From assembly GCF_003597395.2 (NCBI RefSeq), contig NC_133782.1, positions 9,378,534-9,442,533 of the forward strand: a DNA stretch of 64,000 bases, read 5' to 3'. Both the position numbers and the translations under genes were made by a program. Source of the DNA: Chelonoidis abingdonii. Its lineage: Eukaryota; Chordata; Testudines; Testudinidae. The notes under the pieces were generated by a model that was given only the letters and a program-made list of their open reading frames with translations, did not search any database and had not been told where the DNA came from. Shown here piece by piece: positions 12,516 to 22,838 of this stretch; within the stretch, counting starts at the first letter, position 1; every line of letters starts with the position of its first letter.

Positions 12516-13904
12516 ATGGACCCTGAGATCACAAACGGTATCCTGACCGTTGTCAACACCTCGCGTACTCTCGTGCTGACTATACTGAACAATGAACTGC
12601 AAAGGCAGGAGGAGAGGAGGAGGCAGCTATTTGCTGAGTGGGCGAGGACAGCGATGACGAGATGGAGCAGAATTCTCCATAACCGCTGGCCCAGCGTTTT
12701 GGAGCTACTGCTATTAACGGGGCATCTACTACCATTGAACGCCGAATTTGGGCACGGGAAAACAAGCACAGACTGGTGGGACCGCATTGTTTTGACGGTG
12801 TGGGACGATTCGCAGTGGCTGCGAAACTTTCGCATGCGTAAGAGCACTTTCTTAGAACTTTGTGACATGCTTTCCCCTGCCCTGAAACGCGTAATACAAA
12901 CATGAGAGCAGCCCTCACAGTGGAGAAGCGAGTGGCAATAGCCCTCTGGAAGCTTGCAACGCCAGACAGCTACCGGTCAGTCGGGAATCAATTTGGAGTG
13001 GGCAAATCTACTGTGGGGGCTGCAGTGATGCAAGTAGCCAAAGCAATCGTTAAGCTGCTGCTACGAAAGGTTGTGACTCTGGGAACGTGCAGGTGATAGT
13101 GGATGGCTTTGCTGCAATGGGTTTTCCGAACTGTGGTGGGGCCATAGATGGAACCATATCCCTATCTGGCCCCAGAACACCAGGGCACCCAGTACGTGAA
13201 CCGCAAGGGGTACTTTTCAATGGTGGCTGCAAGCACTGGTGGACCACAAGGGACGTTTCACTCACATCCCGTGGGATGGCCAGGAAGGGTTCATGACGCT
13301 CGCGTCTTCAGGAGCACTAGTCTGTTTAAACGGCTGCAGCAAGGGAATTACTTCCCAGACCAGAAAATAACCGTTGGGAATGTTCAAATGCCTATAGTTA
13401 TCCTGGGGGACCCCAGCCTACCCCTTGATGCCATGGCTCATGAAGCCATACACTGGCAGCCTGGACAGTGGTCAGGAGCTGTTCAACTACAGGCTGAGCA
13501 AGTGCCGGATGGTGGTAGAATGTGCATTTGGCCGTTTAAAGGGTCGCTGGCGATCATTACTTACTCGCTCAGACCTCAGCCAAACCAATGTCCCGCTTGC
13601 TATTGCTGCTTGCTGTGTGCTCCACAATCTTTGTGAGACTAAGGGGGAGACATTTATGGCTGGGTGGGAGGCTGAGGCAAATCACCTGGCCGCTGAGTAC
13701 GAGCAGCCAGAGACCAGGGCGATTAGAAGAGCACACCTGGAGGCGCTGCGCATCAGAGAAGCCTTGAAAACGAGTTTCAGCACGGCCAGGGTACGGTGTG
13801 ACTCTGTTTGCTTCCCCTTGATGAACCCTCCGCACTTGATGGACTTATTCAGTGTAAGCACCACCACCCTCCCCCTTTTCATTACAGGTTGGCGAAGGAA
13901 ATAA
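12516..13904 (+). pseudogene. Harbinger transposase (HARBI1-like, DDE_Tnp_4 type), frameshifted
   Basis: The likely start is MDPEITNGIL at 12516. The product would bind transposon ends in the nucleus and cut and join DNA. Recognisable blocks in order are an N-terminal region ending ELCDMLSPALKRV, then VEKRVAIALWKLATPDSYRS and VGNQFGVGKSTV (helix-turn-helix-like), GFPNCGGAIDGT (first catalytic D, codon 13147), HQGTQYVNRKGYFSMV, GWPGRVHDARVFR, VILGDP (second D, codon 13409) and VVECAFGRLKGRWRSL (E, codon 13518), then LHNLCE. The second D to E spacing of about 36 residues fits the family. The three acidic residues lie in three different frames, so at least three or four single-base indels separate them. 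The stop is TAA at 13902. An AATAAA-like signal overlaps the stop. It converges on the trihelix gene 230 bases downstream. Confidence 0.92.
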
Positions 13905-14134
13905 ATTCTGTATCGTTTAAAAATCATTTATTATTCATTAAAAGTAATTATGCATCTGTTAAAAATCATGAGTTTTCCTTACTAGATTTCCCTGTAAGCA
14001 ACCCACCCTCCCCCTTTCGATGTATTCTGTATTACAAAGGAACTAAAAAAAGGCAGAGAATTAGGAAGGTGTCCCTGACTGCTGTGCTTTGGAAGGAGGG
14101 GAAGGGAAAGGCTACTAAGCACATTGTAGCGTAA

Positions 14135-16054
14135 TTACAGCCTTTTCCTTGAACTCTGCAGGGGTGTGGAGGAGTAGGCGGTGCAGAAAGCCTTCCACCA
14201 CGCGTTCTTACACGTCTGGGTGAGGGAGATATGGACGTGGGCTTGCAGGGAGGTTATACAGGGGCTGCAGTGGCACTCTGCTACTGTGCTGCTCTTCCTG
14301 AAGCTCCACCATGCGTTGGAGGATTTCAGTTTGAGAACGCAGCAGATCCAGCGTTGCTTCTCTCCAACGCTGGTCTTCCTGCCTAGCCCTCTCAGATCGT
14401 TCACTGGCATCTTTCCTGTACTTTGCTACCACATCCTTCCAATCATTCTGTTTTTATCCCTCTCATTGCGTGTTACTTCAATAATTTCTGTGAACATTTT
14501 CATCTCGCGTCTTCTTCTTCCTCCGCCGTATCACAGCACGCCCTCGTGATGGCATAGGGACTTCTGAGAAATGTGCAGCTGCATGGGGAAGGCAAACCAG
14601 GGTGATAAGTATGTGGAAAGATACCTTTTACAGAGCAATGATAGTACTCTTTCACATAGAACACTATCCACCTTACAGAGCACATGTGATCTCTATACAA
14701 GGTCGCATTTTGTATCGTTTAAATATTCAGTGTCTGTGTGACTGGTGTGGCACACACACAGACGCAGGTACGGCAAACGTACGTCCACGCGGCGATGGTA
14801 AGTGAGGCTTTAAAATTTTGACTTCTCCGCCGTTCATATACACAGTGATCTATATGATGCCTTGCTCCTGTTAAGAGGACCTGCAAAGCCCAAACCCCCC
14901 TCTTTCACATCCACCAACAGCGCATGGCTCCTATCATATACGATCGCTGCTAGTGATCACCCTACATCACCCCCCGCATCGCGTTGCTGGTAGCAGGGAA
15001 GAATCCTGCTTGCCAGACGCTGAAAACTCGTCGCTATCCCTCCTCCCATCCCCCGCTCTGGCCAGTAGCAAAATCGCCATGTCTGCCCCCTGTTTACATT
15101 CCTGATGTTCTACAAGGTAACAATGGATGATATCTCTCTCCTGACAATAGCACCGCAGGAGGCAGATCGTTTGTTTATATGCAATGCCTTCAGTGCAATG
15201 CCTTCAATGCCTGCAGTACCAAATGTCTTGCAAAATGCAAGGCGTTGAAAAGTTACCTACTATGGGGGAACGGAGAAGGCTGTCTTGGCCAGAAATGTTC
15301 TCATATAGCATAAGGGTTTTTGAGTTCCTCCACGATCGATTCATGAGACATTAATTTGGAGGATTTTCACTCCATCCCCAGACATGTTAACGAAATTTTC
15401 CTGTAACAGTAATGGCTGCGACTGCAGCAAAAGCCTGGTGTCAATGCGATCTACAAAAACCGTCTTGTTTTAATCCGTGTTTGGTACAGAATGAAGGGAC
15501 ACTTACCGGAGGTCGCTTCCATGGCTTCACTGTCTGGGCTTCTCGCTTGGGAGCGCAGGGACTGTGATTCTTGGGTCTCAAAAAGATCCTGGCTGTTGGG
15601 GTTTACGGACTGCTGTGTGCTATCACCACGGTCATCTTCATCCTCAAATTCGTCTCCATCTTCCCCCTCGGCTACATCCTCAGAAACACTTGATATTTCA
15701 ATCCCAAAGTCTGAATCCACGGACAGGGGTGGGGCACTGGTAGCGCTGAACCCCAAAATTGCATGTAGTTCAGCATAGAAGCGGCATGTTTTCGGCTCAG
15801 AGCCTGACCTTCCGTTTGCTTCTCTGGCTTTTCTGGTAACCCTGTCTAAGTTCCTTCACTTTCACTCGGCACTGAAGGGAGTCTCTGCTGTGCCCTTTAT
15901 CAGCCATAGACTTTGAAATTCTTCAAAAACTTTTTCATTTCGTCTTTTGAACGCAGTGCTGTGAGCACTGAGTCCTCACCCCAGATAGCGATCAGATCCA
16001 GAACCTCCTGTGTGGTCCAAGCTGGCGCTCTTCTTCGATATCAGGAGACTGCAT
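14135..16054 (-). pseudogene. Myb/SANT-like (trihelix) DNA-binding accessory gene of Harbinger, two exons, frameshifted
   Basis: Read on the minus strand, ATG is at 16054-16052 (MQSPD). One base later out of frame comes AWTTQEVLDLIAIWGEDSVL (15961-16030), the tryptophan-rich first helix of the trihelix (Myb_DNA-bind_4) fold. CRVKVKELRQ follows in another frame near 15845. An acidic segment (15451-15756 frame) has a run of E and D. A clean splice donor, GTAAGT, follows codons for MEATS at 15506. A plausible acceptor, ttctcag, precedes exon 2 at 14563, and exon 2 ends with a basic, coiled-coil-like tail (RQEDQRWREATLDLLRSQTE) and TAA at 14135. In characterised Harbinger elements this protein binds the transposon ends and helps bring the transposase to the nucleus. 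Several single-base indels, mostly in A runs, break the frame. Confidence 0.85.
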
Positions 16055-16587
16055 TGTGACGAGTGCAAATGAGCTCTGTGTGGTCACCTGTGTGTGTGCT
16101 GACCCTCACGGTGGACAATCAGGAAATGGAATTCAAAGTTCGCGGGGATTCAGGCTTTTTCCTTTTTACCTGGCCAGTGCATCACAGTTTAGTGTCCGAT
16201 GCTATCATGAGTGCCCCTGTGACAATGGTTCTGAAACCCAAATTGGGAGTGGCTCACTTGGGGCAGAGTCAATCGCTCCCTTCTGGTTTCTAAAAATTGA
16301 GTATGTCCTGCCTGGACTGTCATAGCCACGACTGCCTGCCTCCAAGTGCCCCCCCCCTTTATGTCACAAATAAGTCTATGTTTCTTATTCTTGTATTCCT
16401 CACGACTGCATGACAGAAATGGGGGGTGGCCCTGCCACAGTAGCTGCAGAGGGTTGGGAGAGAAGTGAAGCAATGAGTGGGTTCTTGCGGGAGAACCCCC
16501 TGTTAATACAGCCATGGAGTAGCTGCGCTCTTCTAATACACTTGACTCTTCCTTCAGAGGAGTAGCCGTGTTAGTCTGGATCTGTAA

Positions 16588-16670
16588 AAGCAGCAGAGAA
16601 TCCTGTGGCACCTTATAGACTAACAGACGTCTGTTAGTCTGTAAGGTGCCACAGGATTCTCTGCTGCTTT
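16588..16670. repeat. Near-perfect 83-bp palindrome built from a reptilian SINE-like head
   Basis: The two arms of about 41 bases meet at acgt with no loop and differ at about one position (ccttatagac versus gtctgtaagg). The sequence before it, gtagccgtgttagtctggat (16563-16582), and the arm text cctgtggcacctta match the widespread sauropsid repeat that also occurs at 22440-22520. It appears to be a head-to-head pair of partial copies inside the Harbinger. Confidence 0.9.
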
Positions 16671-17441
16671 GACTCTTTCTTGTAGTCAGGACTGACTCTA
16701 TTTTTAGACAGCATAAGGAGGGATGACTCAGTGGCCAGTGAGTCAATCCCAAGTTGGCTTTTGCGTTGTGCGCCCCGGCTGATTTTAGCCAGGGGCACTC
16801 ATGATAGCAGCGGACAGTTCAGAGAAGAGACATAACCATCATGTCATTGCCAGTTTTCTCTGGCAGTAGACGCGTACAGGAATGACTGGTAACCATCTCT
16901 GCTATCATTGCAAAAGCAATTGAATGCTGGTGTGTAGCGCTCGAGTGTCGCCTCTGTCTCCACGGCATCTAGTACACAAATGTGACGGGAAAAACAAAAA
17001 AGCCGACGGTCTCTAGTGCTGCCGTGCTATTGTTTCTGCAAGGGCAATCCAGGAGAAAAATGTGCGAAAGGACTGTCTGCTGATGTTTTCCCGGAGCAAG
17101 GAATGACTGACGACATTTACCCAGAACCCCCGTGACCATTAACATTGCATCAGGGGCCGGGGGATCATGGAGGACGGAACGGGGGTGCTGAGGACTCCCG
17201 CTATCCCACAGTCCTCAGCAGTCTCTTAAAACTATTTGCATTCTTGGCTTAGCGCCCAGTGTCTGTAGCTTACAACACGGTGTCTTTTATGGTTCACGGG
17301 AACAGCTATTCAGTTTCCTTCCCCTACCCCAGCACGAGACGAAATGAAAGTTAAATAAAGCAATCCTTGAGTACTTACAATGTACCCTCTTTTTACTGAA
17401 TCTACTGATAGAGGCGAATCTGCAGCACTGAGGAGCATTAG

Positions 17442-17508
17442 AGCTTTGCACAGTGGCAGTATCATAACAATGAAGTAATCTGAGGTGTGATTATTGCTAC
17501 TTGAAAAT
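17442..17508 (+). ncRNA. U4 snRNA-like 5' fragment (67 bp, pseudo)
   Basis: The sequence begins agctttgcacagtggcagta and continues through ctgaggtgtgattattgcta to ttgaaaa. This follows the known 5' domain of vertebrate U4 spliceosomal RNA (stem II region and 5' stem-loop). Most differences are CpG decay (gcg to gca, ccg to ctg, cgcg to tgtg) plus two small deletions. After ttgaaaatct the similarity ends, so the U6-independent 3' half and Sm site are missing. It lies inside the Harbinger, with no snRNA promoter visible, and is not a functional gene. Confidence 0.8.
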
Positions 17509-17929
17509 CTGCTCCTCTCCCTTTCCTGGTGGTAGATGGTACAGTACTACTGGTAGACAGCAGAAACTGTTACCATCTCCCCTCTTTTTGTTACACTCAC
17601 CAGTAAATGGGACAGAACGATAATAACCCTGTGTAATTTTTGAAAGGAAAATGGGGATTAACTCACTTGGGACTGGGTCAATCCTGCCCTTTACGGTTAA
17701 TAAAAAATAGAGTCAGTCCAGACAGAATAGGATACAGTGTATTAAAATCAGTGTAGCACAGCGCAGCTGCTCCGCATCAGTATTCACAGAGGGAGCCGCT
17801 GCAAGTAACGCAACCGTTGCTCCCACCTACCTGGGCTACCACAGCAGTGCCCCCCACCATTGTTGGCATGATGTTATGAAGAATGCATGAATAAGAATCA
17901 CAGAGTAGTTACTGAGATCAAATGAGGGG

Positions 17930-18775
17930 GAGGGAGCCACCATAGGCTATGACAGTCCATGCAGTTCAGAATCTTTTCTTTACGCAAGAGAGGAAGGGGT
18001 CTGATGAAGCTCAGCCCCCAGGTGATAAGATGAAGACAGTTACCAGGCGTTCTGTACCATTCACTGTCAGAAAAAGGGAGTCATTCCCATTTTCACCCCG
18101 GAGCCCCGGCCACACTCAGCCAGGAGCACTCACTGGGCAGCCGTCTACCCCTGGGGAGGGCAGAGGAGCGAATACTGCTCTTCACCGCAGCAGCATCGCG
18201 TCTGCCAGCAGCATTCAGTACACAGAGGGTGACATTTACAGTACTCAAGGAATTATTTATTTCACTTTTTTTTTACCGTGCTGGAGGGGGGAAAAAACTG
18301 ACGAGCTGTTTCCGTGAACCACGCAAGACACCGTGTATACGCTGCAGACATTGGGCGCGCAGCCAAAATGCAATATAGTTTTCAGAGACCGCTGTGGAGA
18401 CTGGTAGCTGTAGTCCTCATTACCCCCTCCCTCCCTCCATGACCATCCGTTTGAGTGTCTGGCTTCCCGTTACTGTTGTCACGCACCGCTGTGTATCCTG
18501 TATTATTTTCAAAGGCTTTGGCATTTCCTGTTCTTTAACGGAGCTCTGATAAAAGAGATTTGTCTCACCATACAGCGATAACATCTGCTATCTCCCGTAA
18601 GGTTCAATGCAGGAGATACTTTTGCATTTGAACTGCATCGCCACCCGTGGTGATCAGAGCTGACACGTGAAAGCAGGAAATGTCACTGTAAAGCTCTCGG
18701 GATTTCCCTGTTTACCGGCACTCCGCATCCGAGTTTGGATTGCGGACCAGAGCGGTCAGTGGTGCACTGTCCTGC
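17930..18775. repeat. Harbinger internal tandem duplication, first copy
   Basis: From ggctatgacagtcca through ggaggggggaaaaaactga, catccgtttgagtgtctggc and cactccgcatccgagtttgg, this region is collinear with 19015-19895. It includes a degraded minus-strand copy of the start of the trihelix gene at 18560-18640 (REIADVIAVW readable on the minus strand). Confidence 0.85.
18560..18660 (-). pseudogene. Second partial copy of the trihelix N-terminus
   Basis: On the minus strand, the codons for R-E-I-A-D-V-I-A-V-W are followed by a stop where the family has G. The upstream bases gcattgaacctta are a degraded form of the codons for A-W-T. It is a fragment only, part of the 17930-18775 block. Confidence 0.7.
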
Positions 18776-19014
18776 CTAGAATAATAGGCAAGTGTAACAG
18801 AGATCCAGTGTATCAGAGAGCACAGGTGCTCCGTGTCAGTATTCACAGGGGTTGCCCCTGCAAGAAGCGCACCCGTTGCTTTCCTCCTCCCTCAACCTTC
18901 CTGGGCTACCGTGTCATTTCCCCTCCCCGTTTGTGTCATGAAGTATTAAGGAATACAGAATAAGAAACAGAGACTTGTTAGTGAGAGAAAATGATGTCGG
19001 GGGGGAGGCACTTG

Positions 19015-19895
19015 GAGGCAGCCTCCCAGGGCTATGACAGTCCAGGCAGAATGGACTCTATTTTTAGACACCATAAGGGAGGAATTGACTCATTGCCAAG
19101 CGAGTCAATCCAAATGTGATTGCAAAAATTTTGAGCCCCAAGTTTCAATGATTAAGCTTGTTATTAGCCGTTCTGTCCTATCTACTGCTAGCGGTAGCAA
19201 TGTTGCCCTCGATGTTGAGCATTTAGGCGTTCTCCTGGATGGTGGGCAGGTCTGCAGACCATCTACCACCAGAGAGGAGAAGATGGAAGAGAGCAGATAC
19301 TGCTCTTCAGTGCTGTAGCGTCCCGTACACCAGCAATTCAGTACACATAGGGTGACATAGAAAGTAGTCAAGGAATGATTTTTCTTACCCTTTTTTTTCA
19401 CGTTGTGGGGGGGGGAAAGAAACTGAGGAGCTGTTCCCTGAACCGCCAGACACTGTGTTTGACCCTACAGACATTGGGAGCTCTGCCAATAATGCAAATA
19501 ATTTTCATAGAGACTGCTGTGGACTGTGGGATAGCTGGAGTCCTCAGTACCCAGCCTCCCTCCCTTCATGAGCGTCCATTTGAGTCTCTGGCTTCCGTTA
19601 TGCTTGTCACGCAGCGCTGTGTATCCTGCAGTTTTTATTCAAACGCTTTGGCGTTTCGTGTTCTGTAACGGAGCTGGATACAACAGATTTGTCTCCCCAT
19701 ACAGCGATCAGACCTAGTATCTCCCGTACGGTCCATGCTGGAGCTCTTTTTGGATTGAGACGCATCGCCAGCCGTGCTGATCAGAGCTCCACGCTGGACA
19801 AGCAGGAATGCAATTCAAAGTTCGCGGCTTTTCCTGTTTACCTGCATGCTGCATCCGAGTTCAGATTGCTGTCCAGAGGCGGTCACTGCAGCACT
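19015..19895. repeat. Harbinger internal tandem duplication, second copy
   Basis: Direct repeat of 17930-18775, with shared order of blocks and many small differences. It ends at gcggtcactgcagcactctg (19880-19899), equivalent to gcggtcagtggtgcactg at 18753. Confidence 0.85.
19675..19765 (-). pseudogene. Third partial copy of the trihelix N-terminus, start intact
   Basis: The minus-strand ATG is at 19765-19763. It reads MRLNP, then KRAPAWTVREILGLIAVW and GDK in one open frame, a clean copy of the first trihelix helix. After GDKSV the nucleotide similarity continues but the frame no longer matches the family. It is a 5' fragment, not a gene. It is better preserved than the matching part of the main gene at 16054. 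Confidence 0.8.
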
Positions 19896-20140
19896 CTGGG
19901 ATGCGCCCGGAGGCCAATAACGTCGATTTCCGTCCACACGAATAATCCGAGTTATCACTATCGATTTTAGCGCTACTCCTCTCGTTTGGGAGGAGTTCCG
20001 AAATCGATTTAAGGAGGCGGTTAACTCGATATTAAGGACGACGTCGTGTGAACGGATACAGCGTTAAATCGGTATATCAGCCATTAAACCGATTTAAAGT
20101 CGCAGTGTAGACCTGGCCACAGTCAGCTTACGTGAAGGTC

Positions 20141-20251
20141 AGAGCTGGTCAGAACATTCAAATTCCATTCTTATTTTATTTGACAAAAAATGACTTTTTT
20201 TTTTTGCAAAAAAACTCTCACACCAAAAAGTTGCTATTTTTTTACCAGCTC
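20141..20251. mobile_element. Short fold-back element, gagctggt / accagctc ends
   Basis: Starts agagctggtca and ends taccagctcg, with an A/T-rich middle containing poly-T and poly-A. This is a small non-autonomous DNA element of unknown family. Confidence 0.55.
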
Positions 20252-20396
20252 GTGTAGTGATCCAGTGATTGGTGCCTGGGCTTGCACCCAGCAATGCCCT
20301 CTATTTTGTACTATTCTCCTTATTAAGGCAGATAGAGCTTGCAAGTCTGTACCCTGCCCTTGGAGTTTGCCAGCTCCTGGAACTCTGGACTGACAG

Positions 20397-20545
20397 GGCT
20401 TGTCTACACACAGAGTGCTGCAGCTGCCCCGCTGTAGGCTTAGTGAAGACATTACCTACACTGACAGGAGAGCTTCTTCTGTCGGTGTTAAGTACTCCAC
20501 CTCCCCGAAAGGCGGTAGATATGTCTGTAGGGATATTAAAGAAGG
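20397..20545 (+). mobile_element. Truncated MITE with gcttgtctacac end
   Basis: Begins cagggcttgtctacacacag. The interior (ctccacctccccgaaaggcg) is typical of a common turtle-type small element. The right terminal repeat is not found, so it is truncated. Confidence 0.6.
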
Positions 20546-21196
20546 TACTAACAGTGATTCCCCCAAGTGATAGTGACCCCCCAGTTTCACCAAGTACAAA
20601 AATCTTTTAGTTCTTCTGTTAAAACTTGTAAGCTCCTGTCTGCAGAAAATATTGATTGTATCTGTCCTGTGAAAGATACTCTATTACTATGTAAAACTTA
20701 CAAACAATTTAATTGACTTTGTTCTTGATGTAAACACTATGCTAGCCTTAAGCTGTAATTGATACAATGTAAACAAACAGACTTCCACCCTCTGTAATTA
20801 CAGGACTGGGAGTCTCATATGAATTAACATGCACCCCAAAAGTGGTGGAGACAGTAAATTAAAATATGGTTAAGATATGGAATGTATGGTAATAAATGCT
20901 TAATATGCCTGAATGGTTAGGGAAGTGCCAACCTAAAAAGCGAGTATCCATCGGCCGAAGAATGTGTCAAGTGGACCACCAGACAACCCCCGGAGGGTAA
21001 ACTGGGATCCACCCCATCACCTGAAAGGATGAAAAACACAAACTTTGGACAGTGTAAAGCCACCAGGAATGTGCCACTTTAGACAATATGGAGCCACCAG
21101 GAATGTGCCATCTGCTGATTGAGTCAGCAACAGCAGGATGAAATAGCTCCCATAGACTAACATAGCAATTAATTCCTATAAGAATGAACTCCAAAG
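20546..21196. repeat. Unclassified, possibly LTR-derived sequence, left part
   Basis: No gene. An 18-19 base motif (gccaccaggaatgtgcca) occurs twice about 36 bases apart (21059 and 21095). With 22839-23545, which ends with an AATAAA signal, this may be one old LTR-like unit split by the hAT at 21205. No terminal dinucleotides or target duplication could be fixed. Confidence 0.25.
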
Positions 21197-21204
21197 ACTG
21201 AGGA

Positions 21205-22830
21205 CAGGGCCGTCCTTAGGATTTATGGGGCCCTACGCAGTATTATTAAACTGGTGCCCCTATGCCAGATGGCAGCCCGAGCTCACAGCCTGGTGGGGGA
21301 GGGTGAGGAGCGACTTGACAGCAAAGGATAATGAGATGCCCGGCCTGCCTCATGGTGGCGGAGAGTCACAGTTCCCCGCAGAGACTCCCATACTCTCTCC
21401 CTCATGGAGAAAGTACCTAATTAAAAGCACTAAAATTTGGGAATAAAAAATGTCAGTCACAGGTTTTTTGATATGCCCTGAAGTTTGTCAGAGATTTATT
21501 TGCAAAAACTTAGTAGTAAGGGTGAGTCAGCTGTCCTGCTGAATACAACATTACATATAATGGAATACATGATGCAGCTCTTCTCTGTTTTACATTTTCT
21601 TAATCAGTATTTCTAAGCTGAATTTATATTTTAAATGTACTCAAACCTTAAGCCAGCATTCCAGATTACTACATATTTAACTCACTGAAACAAAGACATT
21701 ATTTTAAATTAATCAGAGAGGTTTAGTGTGTTCATAACAATGTTCATTGCTTTTAGAAAAAGGGAACAGTAATTTACTTTGTGTGATCTCCATAACAAGA
21801 GACATGGTTATGAAATTTCACCAACTTTAAAAAAATATGTTTCCAAAGATTTTAGGTATAACAAGGATTTTATGTCTTACTAAGGTACTGATTTTGCTGG
21901 AGGGTTCTTTTAAAACTAGTTCATCGGATAGTCAGAAGTAAAGAAAGGGAAACTCTTTGTCCAGCTATCTGGAAGGGAAGGACTGTTGTCCCTTTAAGGG
22001 CTCTCTTCAGTGGGGAGTGGGGGGAGAGGTGGTGAAGGGATGGACAGAAAGGACAGGAAGACTTGGAAGCACTTTTTTTTTAACTATAGTAATTAAAATG
22101 TGTATTTTAGATAAGGGAGGTCTTTTGAAGGATTTATTTAAAAAACTGTATGTCTGAAGATCCACGCATTTAAGGCTAAAGATGATTGTGCATCTAAAAC
22201 TCTATGCAAGCATTTTTTAGAAATGTGATTTTATAATCTTCACCAGCTCACTAATGAAATATTTTTAAAGCAAATTTTAAACTAAGGTCCTGTAGACTGA
22301 CATGTTCTGTGTAAATATTACATTAATGCACAACTGTTTTTGTCAGTAAAGTCAGAAACTGACAGTATAAAAATTTATTTGGGCATAAGCTTTCGTGGAC
22401 AGCTGATGAAATGGGTTCTAGCCCACAAAAGCTTATGCCCAAATAATTTGTTAGTCTCTGAGGTGCCACAAGGACTCGTCCTTGTTTTTGCTGGTACAGA
22501 CTAACAGGACTACCACTCTGAAACCTGTCAGTATATACCTTGGGGTTGGCAAATGCCTGTTAAATGGCTTAATTACCCCTTTAATGTCTCTTTAACAGTT
22601 TCAATGTTGTGCTAATAGGTCTGGCAGGCTGGAGGTTTTTTCACTTTTAACTACTAGATTCCCTCCCAAGGAAGACTCACCAGGCTGCAGCAGCCAACTG
22701 TGGGAGCCTGCAGGAAGGGTCAGAACAGGGCTAGGAAAAGAAGACGGTGGACACTAAGACTCAGTGGTGCCCCAAATTTTCAGGTGCCCTACGCAGCTGC
22801 CTATGTTGCCTATGCCTAAGGACGGCCCTG
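21205..22830. mobile_element. hAT-type element, 1.63 kb, 8-bp duplication
   Basis: The ends are cagggccgtccttagg and cctaaggacggccctg, a perfect 16-bp inverted repeat. It is flanked by identical actgagga at 21197-21204 and 22831-22838. The 8-bp duplication and CAGGG start place it in hAT. No transposase frame is visible, so it is non-autonomous. It contains a nested SINE-like element at 22370-22524. Confidence 0.93.
22370..22524. mobile_element. Nested SINE-like fold-back repeat
   Basis: It contains gggcataagctttcgtgg and its inverse cacaaaagcttatgccc, then ttgttagtctctgaggtgcc and the common sauropsid tail gtacagactaaca. It is flanked by ctgacagtata (22359-22369) and ctgtcagtata (22525-22535), an 11-base duplication with one mismatch. 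That length suggests retrotransposition. The family is widespread in reptiles; I do not assign a formal name. Confidence 0.8.
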
Positions 22831-22838
22831 ACTGAGGA

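Larger units (their letters stand above)
16240..17735. repeat. Internal inverted and direct repeat blocks of the Harbinger
   Basis: A block around gagtcaatcc / tagagtcagtccagacag occurs four times: inverted at about 16247-16330, direct at 16680-16752, inverted at 17650-17735 and direct at 19030-19110. The blocks linked to ggcacttggaggcag (19005) and its inverse ctgcctccaagtgcc (16336) extend the inverted pair. The block is non-coding. The minus-strand frame 16189-16752 crosses these repeats and is a chance frame. Confidence 0.75.
12171..20118 (+). mobile_element. PIF/Harbinger DNA transposon, 7.95 kb, two broken genes
   Basis: The ends are gggtacgtctacactgc and gcagtgtagacctggcc, an imperfect 17-bp terminal inverted repeat. 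It is flanked by aca at 12168-12170 and 20119-20121; a 3-bp duplication is the Harbinger hallmark, although TWA is the usual triplet. It carries a plus-strand DDE transposase gene and a convergent minus-strand Myb/SANT-like gene, the two-gene set known for this superfamily. The remaining 4 kb (16060-20060) is mostly duplicated and inverted blocks. Both genes carry frameshifts, so the copy is inactive as assembled. The assembled indels could be decay or unpolished sequence. Confidence 0.9.

Noticed and set aside
13850..13887. Possible 35-base intron at the end of the transposase (gtaagc to ttacag)
   Set aside because: Too short for a vertebrate intron.
16189..16752. 187-codon minus frame
   Set aside because: It crosses the palindrome and the repeated blocks of the Harbinger. 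It shows no family resemblance and is not the trihelix frame.
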